A DNA stretch of 64,000 bases from Intrasporangiaceae bacterium (GTDB taxonomy: Bacteria > Actinomycetota > Actinomycetes > Actinomycetales > Dermatophilaceae), in contig JAJPIW010000102.1 of assembly GCA_021324575.1 (NCBI GenBank), forward strand, positions 1-64,000, given 5' to 3'. Positions within the stretch are counted from its first letter, which is position 1, and each line of letters begins with the position of its first letter. Positions 36,609-46,294 of this stretch are shown piece after piece. Position numbers and translations under genes: made by a program. The notes below the pieces were generated by a model that saw nothing but the letters and a program-made list of their open reading frames with translations, was not told where the DNA came from and searched no databases.

Positions 36609-39128
36609 ATGGCCGAGCTCCCCGCCACCGCCAAGTGCGTCGTCATCGGCGCCGGCATCGTCGGCAACTCCCTCGCCTACCACCTGGCCGAGCTGGGCTG
36701 GACCGACATCGTCCAGCTCGACAAGGGGCCGCTGCCCAACCCGGGCGGCTCGACGGGGCACGCGAGCAACTTCATCTTCCCGGTCGACCACAACCGCGAG
36801 TTCGCCGACATCACCATGGACTCGGTGCGCCAGTACAAGGAGCTCGGCGTCTTCACCGAGTCCGGCGGCTTCGAAGTCGCGCGGACCGAGGAGCGGATGG
36901 AGGAGCTGCGCCGCCGGATGAGCAGCGCCAAGGCGTGGGGCATCCCGGCCGAGATCGTCGACCCGGACTTCGTCGTCGACAAGGTGCCGTTCCTCGACAA
37001 GGACGTCATCATCGGGGCGGCCTGGTTCCCCACCGTCGGCGTCGTCGACAGCCTGCGCGCCGGCACGATCATGCGCGAGCGGGCCCTCGACAAGGGCGCC
37101 CTGACCGTCGTCCCCAACACCGAGGTGACCGGCATGGTCGTCGAGGACGGCCGGATCAAGGCCGTCGAGACCAACCACGGGACGATCGAGGCCGAGACGG
37201 TCGTCATCTGCTGTGGCGTGTGGAGCCCCAAGGTCGCCGAGCTGGCCGGGGCCAAGATCCCGCTCACCCCGGCCGTCCACCAGATGATCTCAGTCGGCCC
37301 CTGCCCCCAGCTCGTCGAGCGGCCCGGCGAGATCTCGTTCCCGATCGTCCGCGACATGGACACCCTCTGCTACGAGCGGCAGCACGGCTCGGACATGGAG
37401 GTCGGCTCCTACGCCCACCGCGCGATCCTGCACGACCCCGAGACGATCCCGACCATCGAGCAGGCCAAGCTCTCCCCCACCGAGCTGCCGTTCACCGACG
37501 AAGACTTCGACCCGCAGCTGGAGCAGGCGCTCGAGCTGATGCCGGAGCTGCTGGGCGCCGACGGCGCCGAGATCCGTTATGCCATCAACGGACTGCTCTC
37601 CCTGACCCCCGACGGGTTCCCGATCCTCGGCGAGACTCCCGAGGTGAAGGGCCTGTGGTCCGCCGCCGCCGTCTGGATCAAGGAAGGTCCCGGCACGGCC
37701 CGCGCGGTCGCCGAGTGGATGACCCATGGCAACCCCGAGATCGACCTCGGCCACTCCGACATCGCCCGGTTCTACCCGCACCAGAAGACCCGCGCCCACG
37801 TCAAGGCTCGGACCGGTGAGTCGTTCATCAAGACCTACGGGATCGTCCACCCCTCCGAGCAGTACACCTCCGGTCGTGACGTCCGGCTCGCCCCGATGCA
37901 TGCATCCCAGCAGGATCTGGGGGCAGTGTTCTTCGAGACCGCCGGCTGGGAGCGCCCGCACTGGTACGAGTCCAACGCCGGGCTCGTCGAGAAGTTCGGC
38001 GATGCCGTCATGCCGCGCGACAACTTGTGGGACGCGCGCTGGTGGTCGCCCATCATCAACGCCGAGCACCTCCAGATGCGCGAGACGGCGGCCCTCGTCG
38101 ACCTGTCGGCGTTCGCCATCTTCGACGTCATCGGGCCGGCCGCCCTGGACGCGGTGCAGCGGATCATCGTCGCCCAGGCCGACGTCCGGCCGGGCCGGGT
38201 CGTCTACACCCCGGTCCTCGACGACCGGGGCGTCTTCCGCTCCGACCTCACCGTCATGCGCCTCGGCAAGGACCACTTCCGGGTCGTCACCGGCGGCGCG
38301 CACGGCCTGGCCGACAAGAAGTGGTTCAGCGACCGTATGCCGGAGGGCACCTCGGTCGTCGACCTCACCTCCGCGTTCACCACGATCGGTCTCTGGGGCC
38401 CCGCGGCATACGAGATCCTCGCCTCGGTGACCCGGAACGACGTCTCCAAGGAGGCCTTCCCGTTCGGCTCGTGCCGCGAGATCGAGGTCGGCAACCTGTC
38501 CGTCCTGGCCTCCCGGATCTCCTACGTCGGCGAGTTCGGCTGGGAGCTCTACACGCCGATGGAGGCCGGTGCTGCGCTCTGGGAGCGGCTGCTCGAGGCC
38601 GGCAAACCGCATGGGCTGGTCCCCGCCGGGATCGGGGTCTACGGGACGACTGGGCGCATCGAAAAGGGTTACCGCGCCTACGGATACGAGCTGGACACCG
38701 AGCGCACGCTCGCCGAGACCGGCATGGAGCGCAAGAAGCTCAAGGACGCCGACTTCATCGGCAAGGCGGCACTCGAGGCCCAGGCCGGCATTGCACCCGA
38801 GGCGGTTCTCTGCTCGCTCACTGTCGACGACCACACGTCCGCGTCCGGGGTGAAGCGGTACATGCTCGGTGGCGAGCCGATCGTCTCCAGGGAGGGCGGG
38901 CAGCTCACCGACGGTCATGGACACCACCCCTACGTCACGACGGCCGGGTCGGCGCCGTCGATCGGCAAGCACGTCCTCATGGCGTTCCTCCCGCCCGCGG
39001 AGGCGATCCTCGGCAACCAGCTCGCGGTGTCGTACATGGAGGAGCTCTACCCCGTGACCGTGGCTGCGGTCGACGCGACGCCGCTCTTCGACCCCGAGAA
39101 CCTGCGGATCCGCGGGGTGAAGGCATGA
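36609..39128 (+). CDS. Dimethylglycine dehydrogenase-like FAD/GcvT enzyme
   Basis: 839 residues. N-terminal DAO-type FAD domain (CVVIGAGIVGNSLAYHLAELGW; GGSTGHASNFIF carries a His suitable for covalent flavin), then an FAO-M linker (~375-430) and a GcvT domain (~430-730) with a GcvT C-terminal barrel. This is the layout of dimethylglycine and sarcosine dehydrogenases, which oxidise an N-methyl group and pass the C1 unit to THF. The neighbouring EtfBA genes fit the dehydrogenase (ETF-linked) rather than an oxidase. GAAGGG precedes the ATG. Confidence 0.92.
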   Translation: MAELPATAKCVVIGAGIVGNSLAYHLAELGWTDIVQLDKGPLPNPGGSTGHASNFIFPVDHNREFADITMDSVRQYKELGVFTESGGFEVARTEERMEELRRRMSSAKAWGIPAEIVDPDFVVDKVPFLDKDVIIGAAWFPTVGVVDSLRAGTIMRERALDKGALTVVPNTEVTGMVVEDGRIKAVETNHGTIEAETVVICCGVWSPKVAELAGAKIPLTPAVHQMISVGPCPQLVERPGEISFPIVRDMDTLCYERQHGSDMEVGSYAHRAILHDPETIPTIEQAKLSPTELPFTDEDFDPQLEQALELMPELLGADGAEIRYAINGLLSLTPDGFPILGETPEVKGLWSAAAVWIKEGPGTARAVAEWMTHGNPEIDLGHSDIARFYPHQKTRAHVKARTGESFIKTYGIVHPSEQYTSGRDVRLAPMHASQQDLGAVFFETAGWERPHWYESNAGLVEKFGDAVMPRDNLWDARWWSPIINAEHLQMRETAALVDLSAFAIFDVIGPAALDAVQRIIVAQADVRPGRVVYTPVLDDRGVFRSDLTVMRLGKDHFRVVTGGAHGLADKKWFSDRMPEGTSVVDLTSAFTTIGLWGPAAYEILASVTRNDVSKEAFPFGSCREIEVGNLSVLASRISYVGEFGWELYTPMEAGAALWERLLEAGKPHGLVPAGIGVYGTTGRIEKGYRAYGYELDTERTLAETGMERKKLKDADFIGKAALEAQAGIAPEAVLCSLTVDDHTSASGVKRYMLGGEPIVSREGGQLTDGHGHHPYVTTAGSAPSIGKHVLMAFLPPAEAILGNQLAVSYMEELYPVTVAAVDATPLFDPENLRIRGVKA

Positions 39129-39898
39129 CCAACGTCCTGGTCTGCGTCAAGCGGGTGCCGGACTCCTCCGGAGAGGTCACCCTCACCCCGGACGGCCTCG
39201 CTGTCGACGGCCGGTACTCCGGCTACACGATGAGCAACCACGAGGAGGCAGCCGTCGAGGTCGCGATCCAGGTCGCCGACGCGACGGGCGGAACGGTCAC
39301 CGTCCTCACCCTCGGGACCGAGGACGCGGTCGAGCAGCTTCGCACCGCCCTCGCCGTCGGCGCCACCGATGGTGTCCTCATCGAGGCCGAGCCGGATGCG
39401 TTCGGTCCGGCTGACATCGCCTCGGCGATCGCGTCCGTATGCCGCGCGCGCGAGTCCGCGGGCACGGCATACGACCTCGTCCTGCTGGGCAACGACGCGG
39501 CAGACACCGGGGACTTCCAGGTCGGCATCCGCCTTGCGTACGCCCTGGACCGGCCCGTCGTCACCGGCATGCAGACCGTTGCGGTCCAAGGGGATCAGGC
39601 TGAGCTGCGCGGCGAAGGACCTGAGGGGACCGAGGTCTACGAGGTGCCGCTGCCGGCCGTGGTGACGATCCTCGAGGGGGGCGTATCGCCGCGCTATCCC
39701 TCCGTCATGGGCCGGATGAAGGCCAAGAAGGCACCCGTCGAGACGGTCACGCCGGACGCTCCGTCCGTCGGGTCGGGCCGGGTCGGGCTGTCCGTGCCGC
39801 CTCCGCCCGCCACCTCGGTCACCATTCTCGGCGAGGGCCCATCCGCGGCCTCCGCCGTCGTCGACACGTTGAAGCAGCTGGGAGTGGTGGGCCGATGA
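39125..39898 (+). CDS. etfB: Electron transfer flavoprotein, beta subunit
   Basis: 257 residues: VLVCVKRVPD start, YTMSNHEEAAVEVA, ALDRPVVTGM and the VTILEGGVSPRYPSVMGRMKAKK segment near the C-terminus that contacts dehydrogenases and AMP. It overlaps the dehydrogenase and the alpha-subunit genes by 4 bp, so this ETF is dedicated to dimethylglycine oxidation. Confidence 0.95.
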   Translation: MTNVLVCVKRVPDSSGEVTLTPDGLAVDGRYSGYTMSNHEEAAVEVAIQVADATGGTVTVLTLGTEDAVEQLRTALAVGATDGVLIEAEPDAFGPADIASAIASVCRARESAGTAYDLVLLGNDAADTGDFQVGIRLAYALDRPVVTGMQTVAVQGDQAELRGEGPEGTEVYEVPLPAVVTILEGGVSPRYPSVMGRMKAKKAPVETVTPDAPSVGSGRVGLSVPPPPATSVTILGEGPSAASAVVDTLKQLGVVGR

Positions 39899-40854
39899 GC
39901 ACCCTTGTCCTCGTCGAGATCGAGGAGGGACGGGCTGCGCTCGTCTCCCGCGAGACCCTGACCTTCGCCCGCAGCCTCGGCGGCGAGGTCTCCGCGCTCG
40001 TCGTCGGCCCGGCGGAAGGACTGCCCGAAGCCGTCGTCGCAGACTGCGCCGAGCAGGGCGTCACGACCGTCTACACCGCGCCGACGGCACCGAGCTCGTA
40101 TGCCGCGGCTGCCTGGGCCACGATCATCGAGGCCGCCCTCGACGCGAGTGGAGCGACCAGCCTGCTCGCGGCAGGGACGCCACGGGGCAACGAGCTGCTC
40201 GCTCACGTCGCGACCCGCCGCGACGTCGCCATGGGCGCCAACGTGGTCTCGGTGTCGTCCGTGGAGCCGCTCCAGGTGGTCCGCCAGGTCGTCGGCGGTG
40301 CGGCGCTGGAGGACATGGCTCTTGGAGGCGACCTGCGAGTGTTCACGGTCGCCGGCCACGCGGTCGAGCCGGCCGCCGCCGAATCCGTAGGTGCTGCAAC
40401 GGTTTCGCCGGTTGCGGTCGAGATCCCCGCTGGCGACCTCCGCGCCCGGCTGGTCCGGGTCGAGGGCCACGACAGTGGCGACACCTCTGGCCTGACCTCG
40501 GCCAAGGTCGTCGTCGGCGCCGGCCGCGGCGCAGGCGGGCCGGACGGCTTCGACGGCGTCATCGCCCTCGCCGACAAGCTGGGCGGCGCCCTCGGCGTCT
40601 CCCGCGTGGTCACGTCCCTCGGCTGGCGACCACACCACGAGCAGGTCGGCCAGACCGGGTCGCGGATCAGCCCCGACGTCTACATCCCGTGTGGCATCAG
40701 CGGGGCCATCCAACACTGGGCCGGCTGCGCCTCATCCAAGACGATCATCGCGATCAACACCGACCCCGACGCACCCATGGTCACCAAGGCGACGTATGCC
40801 GTGATCGGAGACATGCACGAGGTCGTCCCCGCCATCCTCGACGCCCTGGGCTGA
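39895..40854 (+). CDS. etfA: Electron transfer flavoprotein, alpha subunit
   Basis: 319 residues. The C-terminal FAD domain is clear: VVGAGRGAGG, SLGWRPHHEQVGQTG, YIPCGISGAIQHWAGC and IIAINTDPDAPMVTKATYAVIGD. It accepts electrons from the flavin of the dehydrogenase and hands them to the respiratory chain via ETF:quinone oxidoreductase, which is not in this window. The 147 bp that follow show nothing beyond GC-rich inverted repeats. Confidence 0.96.
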   Translation: MSTLVLVEIEEGRAALVSRETLTFARSLGGEVSALVVGPAEGLPEAVVADCAEQGVTTVYTAPTAPSSYAAAAWATIIEAALDASGATSLLAAGTPRGNELLAHVATRRDVAMGANVVSVSSVEPLQVVRQVVGGAALEDMALGGDLRVFTVAGHAVEPAAAESVGAATVSPVAVEIPAGDLRARLVRVEGHDSGDTSGLTSAKVVVGAGRGAGGPDGFDGVIALADKLGGALGVSRVVTSLGWRPHHEQVGQTGSRISPDVYIPCGISGAIQHWAGCASSKTIIAINTDPDAPMVTKATYAVIGDMHEVVPAILDALG

Positions 40855-41001
40855 CGCTTTCGCTGCGGCGCACCCACGTGGGCTGACGCGTCTGCGCCCC
40901 GGTGCACAGACGAACCGCCGGCGCACTCGTCGCTGCGCCGGTGGACGGCCTTTGCGCCATGGCGCTGACGAGAACTGGAGCACGGACGACCGTCGGCCGA
41001 C

Positions 41002-41430
41002 TCAGACCGACAGCGGGTTCACCCAGCGCACCTCGGAGAAGCGCGCGAAGTCACTGTCGGCGGAGACGACCGCCACGCCGAGCTCCAGGGCGAGAGCAGC
41101 GAGCTGGGCGTCGGGAACGAGGTTGCCCGTCACGTGATGGCGTCGGGCGAGGTCGGCGTAGAGGCGCGCGGTTCGTTCGGTGGTTGGTGGCACCCATGAC
41201 GGACCCGCTTGCAACCAGGCGTCGACATGGTCCTGAGCCTTCGCCGCCGTCAGTGGGGATGCCACGATCCGCGGATGGGTCGAGATCTGCAGGAAGGCGC
41301 CAAGGGTCTGCCAAGGCAGCCCCACACGCTCGTCGCCATTGAGCCGCTCGGTGAGCCACGCTGCCGCCCGATCGTGGTGGGGAGACGTGACGTCCACCGC
41401 GTACAGCAGGACGTTGGCGTCGACGATCAC
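41002..41430 (-). CDS. PIN-domain toxin (VapC-like)
   Basis: 142 residues with the four PIN acidic positions: MIVDANVLLY at the start, the ARRHHVTGNLVPDAQLAALA region and VVSADSDFARF at the end. It should be an RNase neutralised by the upstream antitoxin, whose stop it overlaps by 4 bp (GTGA). GTG start. Confidence 0.9.
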   Translation of the reverse strand: MIVDANVLLYAVDVTSPHHDRAAAWLTERLNGDERVGLPWQTLGAFLQISTHPRIVASPLTAAKAQDHVDAWLQAGPSWVPPTTERTARLYADLARRHHVTGNLVPDAQLAALALELGVAVVSADSDFARFSEVRWVNPLSV

Positions 41431-41669
41431 CGGGCCGGATCCGCTTCCTCGTCGAGCAGCTCGAGCACGGCGCCGATGTCACTGACGTCAACCTTCAGCC
41501 CCAGGGGCTCCGAGACGTGGACGTACGGGTGGGCTGGTAGGCCGCTCGCCCGCGACATCCCGCGCCGAGCCAACAGGTTGAGAGCCTCGCTGGGCCCCAG
41601 ACCCTGCTCGCGGCGGAGTCGCTCGAGCTCTGCCGACACGTCATCGGCGACTGTGATCGTCGTCCTCAT
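41427..41669 (-). CDS. Ribbon-helix-helix antitoxin (VapB-like)
   Basis: 80 residues from MRTTITVADDVSAELERLRREQG, a ribbon-helix-helix DNA-binding start. The acidic C-terminus (AVLELLDEEADPAR) would wrap the toxin. The ATG at 41669 matches the conserved start; the track extends further to 41708 without support. It should autoregulate the pair. Confidence 0.88.
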   Translation of the reverse strand: MRTTITVADDVSAELERLRREQGLGPSEALNLLARRGMSRASGLPAHPYVHVSEPLGLKVDVSDIGAVLELLDEEADPAR

Positions 41670-41738
41670 GCCGGCATCCCTAGCATCATGATGCGCGTTC
41701 AGAGACATCGCGATGCGCGGCGGGAAAGCCGGCGATAG

Positions 41739-42353
41739 CTATCCAGCCTTGACGAAGGCGCGCACGCTGTCGGCGATCATCTGAACGGCGATGGCCGACA
41801 GCAGCAGTCCCGCGATCCGGGTGAGCAGGACGATGCCACTCTCCCGGAGGATGCGGTGCAGACTTCCCGCGAAGTGGAAGGTCAGCCACACGATGACCAG
41901 GGCCGCCACGAGCGCCAGCCCGACCGATACCAGCTCCGCTGTCCCAGAAGCCTTCTGGACGGCGAGCATCGTGGCGACGATGGCACCGGGACCGGCGAGC
42001 AGTGGAGTCCCCAGGGGTACCAGAGCCACGTTGACCCCGGCGTCGGCGTGCTCCTCCGAGTCGCTCCCGGTCAACAGGTCGAGGGCGACGATGAGGAGCA
42101 GCAGCCCACCCGCGCCCTGGAGTGCGGGCAGCGAGATGTGCAGGTAGTCCAGGATCCGCTGCCCGAACACGGCGAACGACGCGATGACCCCCAGCGCGAC
42201 GAGGGACGCCCGACGGGCCGCGGCCCGACGGGCTCCGGGCGCAAGACTCCGGGTGAGGCCGAGGAACACCGGGATCGCACCAGGCGGGTCGAGGATGACG
42301 AGCAGGGTGACGAACGTCGAGACGAACATCTGGCCCGCGAAGACCCCACTCAC
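41739..42353 (-). CDS. MarC-family integral membrane protein
   Basis: 204 residues, six hydrophobic helices. MarC features: TFVTLLVILDPPGAIPVFLGLT near the start, ALVPLGTPLLAGPGAIVATM in the middle and a final GLLLSAIAVQMIADSVRAF. Transport function in the family is unsettled. Its GTG start overlaps the PHP gene stop by 4 bp. Confidence 0.92.
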   Translation of the reverse strand: MSGVFAGQMFVSTFVTLLVILDPPGAIPVFLGLTRSLAPGARRAAARRASLVALGVIASFAVFGQRILDYLHISLPALQGAGGLLLLIVALDLLTGSDSEEHADAGVNVALVPLGTPLLAGPGAIVATMLAVQKASGTAELVSVGLALVAALVIVWLTFHFAGSLHRILRESGIVLLTRIAGLLLSAIAVQMIADSVRAFVKAG

Positions 42354-43201
42354 GGCCGAACCACCCGGATGCCGCTCACGGCCTCGGCCTCGATCTGCGC
42401 CAACACCTCCAGAGACGTCGTGTACTCGCCGAGCCGGTTCAGCTTCCCCTCACCGTGGAAGTCGCTCGACCCGGTCGTGAACAGCCCGAGCGACCGCGCC
42501 AGGTCGTGGCCATGGGCGCGCTGCTGGGCCGTGTGGTCGCGGTGCTCGACCTCGAGCCCACCCAGACCCGCGCCCGCCATGGACGCGATGACGGAGTCGG
42601 CCACGACGCGGCCCCGAGCCGACGCGAACGGGTGCGCCATCACCGGCACGCCACCGGCGCGGCGGACGAGCCGGACGGCGGCGACCGGGTCGGGTGCGTA
42701 GTGCGAGACGAAGTAGGGACTCCGATCCGACAGATAGTCGGCGAACGCCGAGCTCCGGTCCGGGACAACACCTTTGGCCACCAAGGCATCGGCGATGTGC
42801 GGCCGACCGACGGTGGTCTCGGGGCCGTCCACCTGACCCAGCACATCGGCATACGAGATCGGTATGCCGGCCGCAGCCATCCGCTCGACCATCCGCTGCA
42901 ACCGGGTGACCCGGCTGCGGCGTGCGTGCTCCAGCTCCTCCGCAAGCGCCTCGTCCGCGGGGTCCGGCAGGTAGCCGAGCAGGTGGATGCTGGTCCCGCG
43001 GTGGCTGCACGAGATCTCGATCCCGCGCACGAGCGCGACGCCGTATGCCGTGCTCGCGCCGACCGCCTCGTCCCACCCGGCCGTCGTGTCGTGGTCGGTG
43101 AGCGCAACGGTCGACAACCCGGCGTCGCGGGCAGCCGCCACGACCTCGGTCGGCGACGTCGTGCCGTCGCTGGCGGTGGAGTGCGCGTGGAGGTCGATCA
43201 T
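42350..43201 (-). CDS. PHP-domain phosphoesterase (nucleotide phosphatase/RNase AM type)
   Basis: 283 residues. PHP metal ligands are in order: DLHAHSTASDGT, ALTDHDTT, the GIEISC segment, PVMAHPF and TTGSSDFHG. Family members remove phosphate from 3',5'-nucleoside bisphosphates or trim RNA 5' ends. The start is set at MIDLHAHS, which is the conserved N-terminus. It is coupled to marC. Confidence 0.92.
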   Translation of the reverse strand: MIDLHAHSTASDGTTSPTEVVAAARDAGLSTVALTDHDTTAGWDEAVGASTAYGVALVRGIEISCSHRGTSIHLLGYLPDPADEALAEELEHARRSRVTRLQRMVERMAAAGIPISYADVLGQVDGPETTVGRPHIADALVAKGVVPDRSSAFADYLSDRSPYFVSHYAPDPVAAVRLVRRAGGVPVMAHPFASARGRVVADSVIASMAGAGLGGLEVEHRDHTAQQRAHGHDLARSLGLFTTGSSDFHGEGKLNRLGEYTTSLEVLAQIEAEAVSGIRVVRP

Positions 43202-43305
43202 GGCGGACCCAGCGTAGGCCCGCGGCATACGGTCGAGGTCGACGCCCGGGCGAAACCTCGGGGACCGTCCCGTGCGTAGAGGAGGAGAGGGCGAGGAGGT
43301 GAGCG

Positions 43306-43809
43306 TTGGACGGCGAGGCCAAGCGGGGCAGGGACCGTGACTTCACGGCGTTCGTCGCGAGCGCGACGCCGTCGCTGATGCGGACCGCCCTGCTCCTGAC
43401 CGACTCCCAGGCCGCGGCACAGGACCTGGTCCAGGCGACGTTCGTCAAGGTCTACCTCGCGTGGCCGAAGGTGCGTCAGGGAACGGCGACGGCGTACGCG
43501 CGCCGGGTCCTCGTCAACGAGCGCACCGACACCTGGCGACGCACCCGACGCGAGGTCGTCGTCGGTGAGGTTCCGGACGTGCGGTCCACGCCGGCGGCGG
43601 AGAACGGAGAACGGGAGCAGGTGCTCGCCATGCTCCGCCAGCTGCCGGCGACCCAGCGCAAGGTGATCGTCCTGCGCTACTACGAGGACCTCTCCGAGCA
43701 GACCACTGCCGACCACCTGGGCCTGTCGGTCAGCGCGGTCAAGAGCGCGACCCATCGGGCGATGACGACGCTGCGAACCATCATGAGCAATGAGGAGGCC
43801 CGGCCATGA
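43306..43809 (+). CDS. SigE-family sigma factor 1
   Basis: 167 residues. σ2 region (FTAFVASATPSLMRTALLLTDS, AAQDLVQATFVKVYLAWPKV) and σ4 region (LPATQRKVIVLRYYEDLSEQTTADHLGLSVSAVKSATHRAM) are both complete. TTG start 8 bp after GGAGG. It overlaps the following membrane protein gene by 4 bp, the usual layout of an ECF-like sigma factor and its anti-sigma partner. First of three such pairs here. Confidence 0.93.
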   Translation: MDGEAKRGRDRDFTAFVASATPSLMRTALLLTDSQAAAQDLVQATFVKVYLAWPKVRQGTATAYARRVLVNERTDTWRRTRREVVVGEVPDVRSTPAAENGEREQVLAMLRQLPATQRKVIVLRYYEDLSEQTTADHLGLSVSAVKSATHRAMTTLRTIMSNEEARP

Positions 43810-44909
43810 GCCAGGCGACCGACACCTTCGAGCGAGACCTGCGGGCCGTACTCCACTCCGCCATCGACGGCACCAACGTCCCGCTCGGTGTCCCCACGAC
43901 CGACATCCTCGAGAGCGCCAGCCGAACTCGTCGTCGTCGCAACATGATTCGCACCGTCGGCGGGGTTGCGGCTGTCTCGATCCTGGCCTCGGGCATCTGG
44001 GTCGGCGTCGCGCACCACGGTACGGACAACCTGCAACCGGGCGGACCCCCGACGACCGTGACGATGCTCGAGGCACAGACCGGAGGAAGCGCGGTGACCC
44101 TTCCCACCGTCCGGGTTGTCACCGACGCCCGGGGCTTCACCATCACCACGGGTGCCGATCCCACGGCTGTCATCGGCACGATCGCCAGTGGGAAGCACCC
44201 CATGTGGCTGCGCTCGCAGAGCGACCCGACCGTGCGTTACGGGATCGTCCCTCCGGCGACGACCCTTCCCCAGCCGTGGCCGGCGGCGGTCCAGCCGGTC
44301 GGGCATGCCCTGACCCTCCTGGGCGACGGCAGCGCGGTCTTCGTCATGAAGTTCGCGTCGGCCGCGGACGCCGCCCAGGCTGCCCGCGCCGTGACGTTCT
44401 CGACGGCGGCCACGACGTTCGACGACGGGCGCACGGCGCCGATGACGACCCTGGACTCGCAGACCGACCTCGTGGCCTTCCTGGACTCCAGCGCTCGGAC
44501 GGTCGGGATTCGGGACGGGCTCCTGGGCGGCCCGGAAGGTGTCCCCGTGGTAGCCGCGGGTGCCCTCAAGTACACGAGGACCGCTGCACCCCCGGCCACG
44601 ATCCGCCCCGACGGCGCCGCGTTGGCGTCCACCCAGGGCGTGGCCGACGGGGGAACCACGGCACTGGACACCAAGGAGGTCGACGTCGTCACGGCATACG
44701 GGGTCGTCCCCAAGCACGCGACCGGCGTGTCCCTATGGGCCGGCGGCTCCAGGATCCAGTCCACCCTCCTGACCGGTGAGCTTCCAGGGACGGACTACCT
44801 CGCCTTCTACACGAGCTTCATCCGTGACAAGGGCAAGGGTGCGCCGGCCACCTCGGTCTCCTGGACCGACCCGACCACCGGCGCGCAGCACACGCACAGG
44901 GTGGGCTGA
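43806..44909 (+). CDS. Membrane-anchored partner of sigma factor 1
   Basis: 367 residues: a ~50-residue cytoplasmic start, an Arg cluster (RTRRRR), one helix (IRTVGGVAAVSILASGIWVGVA), then an extracytoplasmic domain of ~290 residues ending in VSWTDPTTGAQHTHRVG. No zinc anti-sigma motif (HxxxCxxC) is seen, so it is only an anti-sigma candidate by position. Its ending resembles those of the two other partners (W-x-D-x-x-G-x-x-H), indicating paralogy. Confidence 0.8.
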   Translation: MSQATDTFERDLRAVLHSAIDGTNVPLGVPTTDILESASRTRRRRNMIRTVGGVAAVSILASGIWVGVAHHGTDNLQPGGPPTTVTMLEAQTGGSAVTLPTVRVVTDARGFTITTGADPTAVIGTIASGKHPMWLRSQSDPTVRYGIVPPATTLPQPWPAAVQPVGHALTLLGDGSAVFVMKFASAADAAQAARAVTFSTAATTFDDGRTAPMTTLDSQTDLVAFLDSSARTVGIRDGLLGGPEGVPVVAAGALKYTRTAAPPATIRPDGAALASTQGVADGGTTALDTKEVDVVTAYGVVPKHATGVSLWAGGSRIQSTLLTGELPGTDYLAFYTSFIRDKGKGAPATSVSWTDPTTGAQHTHRVG

Positions 44910-44932
44910 CCGCGCGGCTACCCTTGCCTGGC

Positions 44933-45643
44933 ATGGGGACCGAGGACTCGCACGCCACTGAGACGACCGAGAACGAGCCGGAGGTGCGCAACGCGGAGCG
45001 GCTGAAGTTCTTCACCGATGCCGTCGTGGCCATCGCGATGACGCTGCTCATCCTGCCGCTGCTGGAGAGCATCGCCGAGGCGTCGAACGAGCACCACACC
45101 CCGCACGAGTGGCTGAGTGAGCACGGCGGTCAGCTGTTCAGCTTCGCGCTCAGCTTCGCCATCATCGCCAGCTTCTGGCGCAGCCACCACGAGCTCTTCG
45201 AAGGGGTCCGCGGGTTCACCGGCGGCCTGATGTGGCTCAACCTCGCGTGGATGCTCGGCATCGTCTGGCTTCCCGTCCCGACGGCGATCGTCGGCGCGGC
45301 CAACATGCCTACCGATGTCACCGTCGTCCTGCTCTACATCGGCACCATGCTGGCGACGAGCCTGCTGCTCCTGGCGATGACCCTCCTCGTGCGCAGGCAC
45401 CCGGAGCTGGCCGAGCCCGGCGTTCCCCGTCGCGAGCACGGGGTCTCGGTGGCCGCTGCGACGAGCATCCTGTTCACCGTGTCGCTCGTCATCGCCCTGG
45501 TCATCGTGGCGACCTTCGAGGGAGCGGGCGGCAAGGCCTACTACGCCCTCTTCGTGCTTTTCCTCACCGCGCCGCTGGAGAACCTCCTCTACAAACGCCT
45601 CGAGAGGCGCAAGACGCCGTCTCCCTCGCCGACCAAGTCCTGA
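44933..45643 (+). CDS. TMEM175-type (DUF1211) potassium channel-like protein
   Basis: 236 residues. The diagnostic RxxxFxD-like motif is present as RLKFFTDAVVAIAMTLLILPL, followed by further helices and the FWRSHHELF segment. Bacterial TMEM175 proteins are tetrameric K+ channels. ATG 44933 is used. It sits between the first and second sigma/partner pairs, with no evident functional tie. Confidence 0.9.
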   Translation: MGTEDSHATETTENEPEVRNAERLKFFTDAVVAIAMTLLILPLLESIAEASNEHHTPHEWLSEHGGQLFSFALSFAIIASFWRSHHELFEGVRGFTGGLMWLNLAWMLGIVWLPVPTAIVGAANMPTDVTVVLLYIGTMLATSLLLLAMTLLVRRHPELAEPGVPRREHGVSVAAATSILFTVSLVIALVIVATFEGAGGKAYYALFVLFLTAPLENLLYKRLERRKTPSPSPTKS

Positions 45644-45760
45644 ACCGACTCCGTCTCAGCGACGCCGCCCACCCACGGACCTCCTGCAACCTTTCCCCGT
45701 GTACTCCCGTAGTGCTGGGTGTTCGACACCATTGACGTTCGACGCGACGGAAGGGGCAGG

Positions 45761-46294
45761 ATGTTCGGGTCAGCCAAGGCCGAGCGCGACGCGGCGTTCA
45801 CCGAGTTCATGAGGGCGGCGACACCGTCGCTCCTGCGGACCGCCTGGCTGCTCACCGGGTCTGCCGACACCGCTCACGACCTCGTCCAGGCCGCCCTCGT
45901 CAAGACGTATGCCGCGTGGTCGCGTGTCCGTCGCGAGGACGCCGTCGCCTATGCCCGACGGGTCCTGGTCAACGAGAAGACCGACCGCTGGCGCAAGGGC
46001 CACGGCGAGATCACCGTGGCGGAGCTGCCCGAGGCCGCCCAGCGGATGAGCACGACCGTCGAGGACCGCGACGAGGCCGCGCGGCTGCTCGCCCTGCTCC
46101 CCGACCAACAGCGGCGGGTCATCGTCCTGCGCTACTACAACGACCTTTCCGAGCAGGCCGTCGCCGAGATCCTCGGCCTGTCCGTCGGCGGCGTGAAGTC
46201 GTCGGCCTCCCGAGGGCTGGCCGCTTTGCGAGTGCAGCTCGCCGCCGCCTCCTCCACGTCAACCGCCGCTACCACCGAAGGACGGGTCCGATGA
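45761..46294 (+). CDS. SigE-family sigma factor 2
   Basis: 177 residues, closely similar to sigma factor 3 (TPSLLRTAWLLTGSADTAHDLVQAALVKTYAAW; YYNDLSEQAVAEILGLSVGGVKSSASRGLAAL). ATG with GGAAGGGG upstream. It overlaps its partner gene by 4 bp. Confidence 0.93.
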   Translation: MFGSAKAERDAAFTEFMRAATPSLLRTAWLLTGSADTAHDLVQAALVKTYAAWSRVRREDAVAYARRVLVNEKTDRWRKGHGEITVAELPEAAQRMSTTVEDRDEAARLLALLPDQQRRVIVLRYYNDLSEQAVAEILGLSVGGVKSSASRGLAALRVQLAAASSTSTAATTEGRVR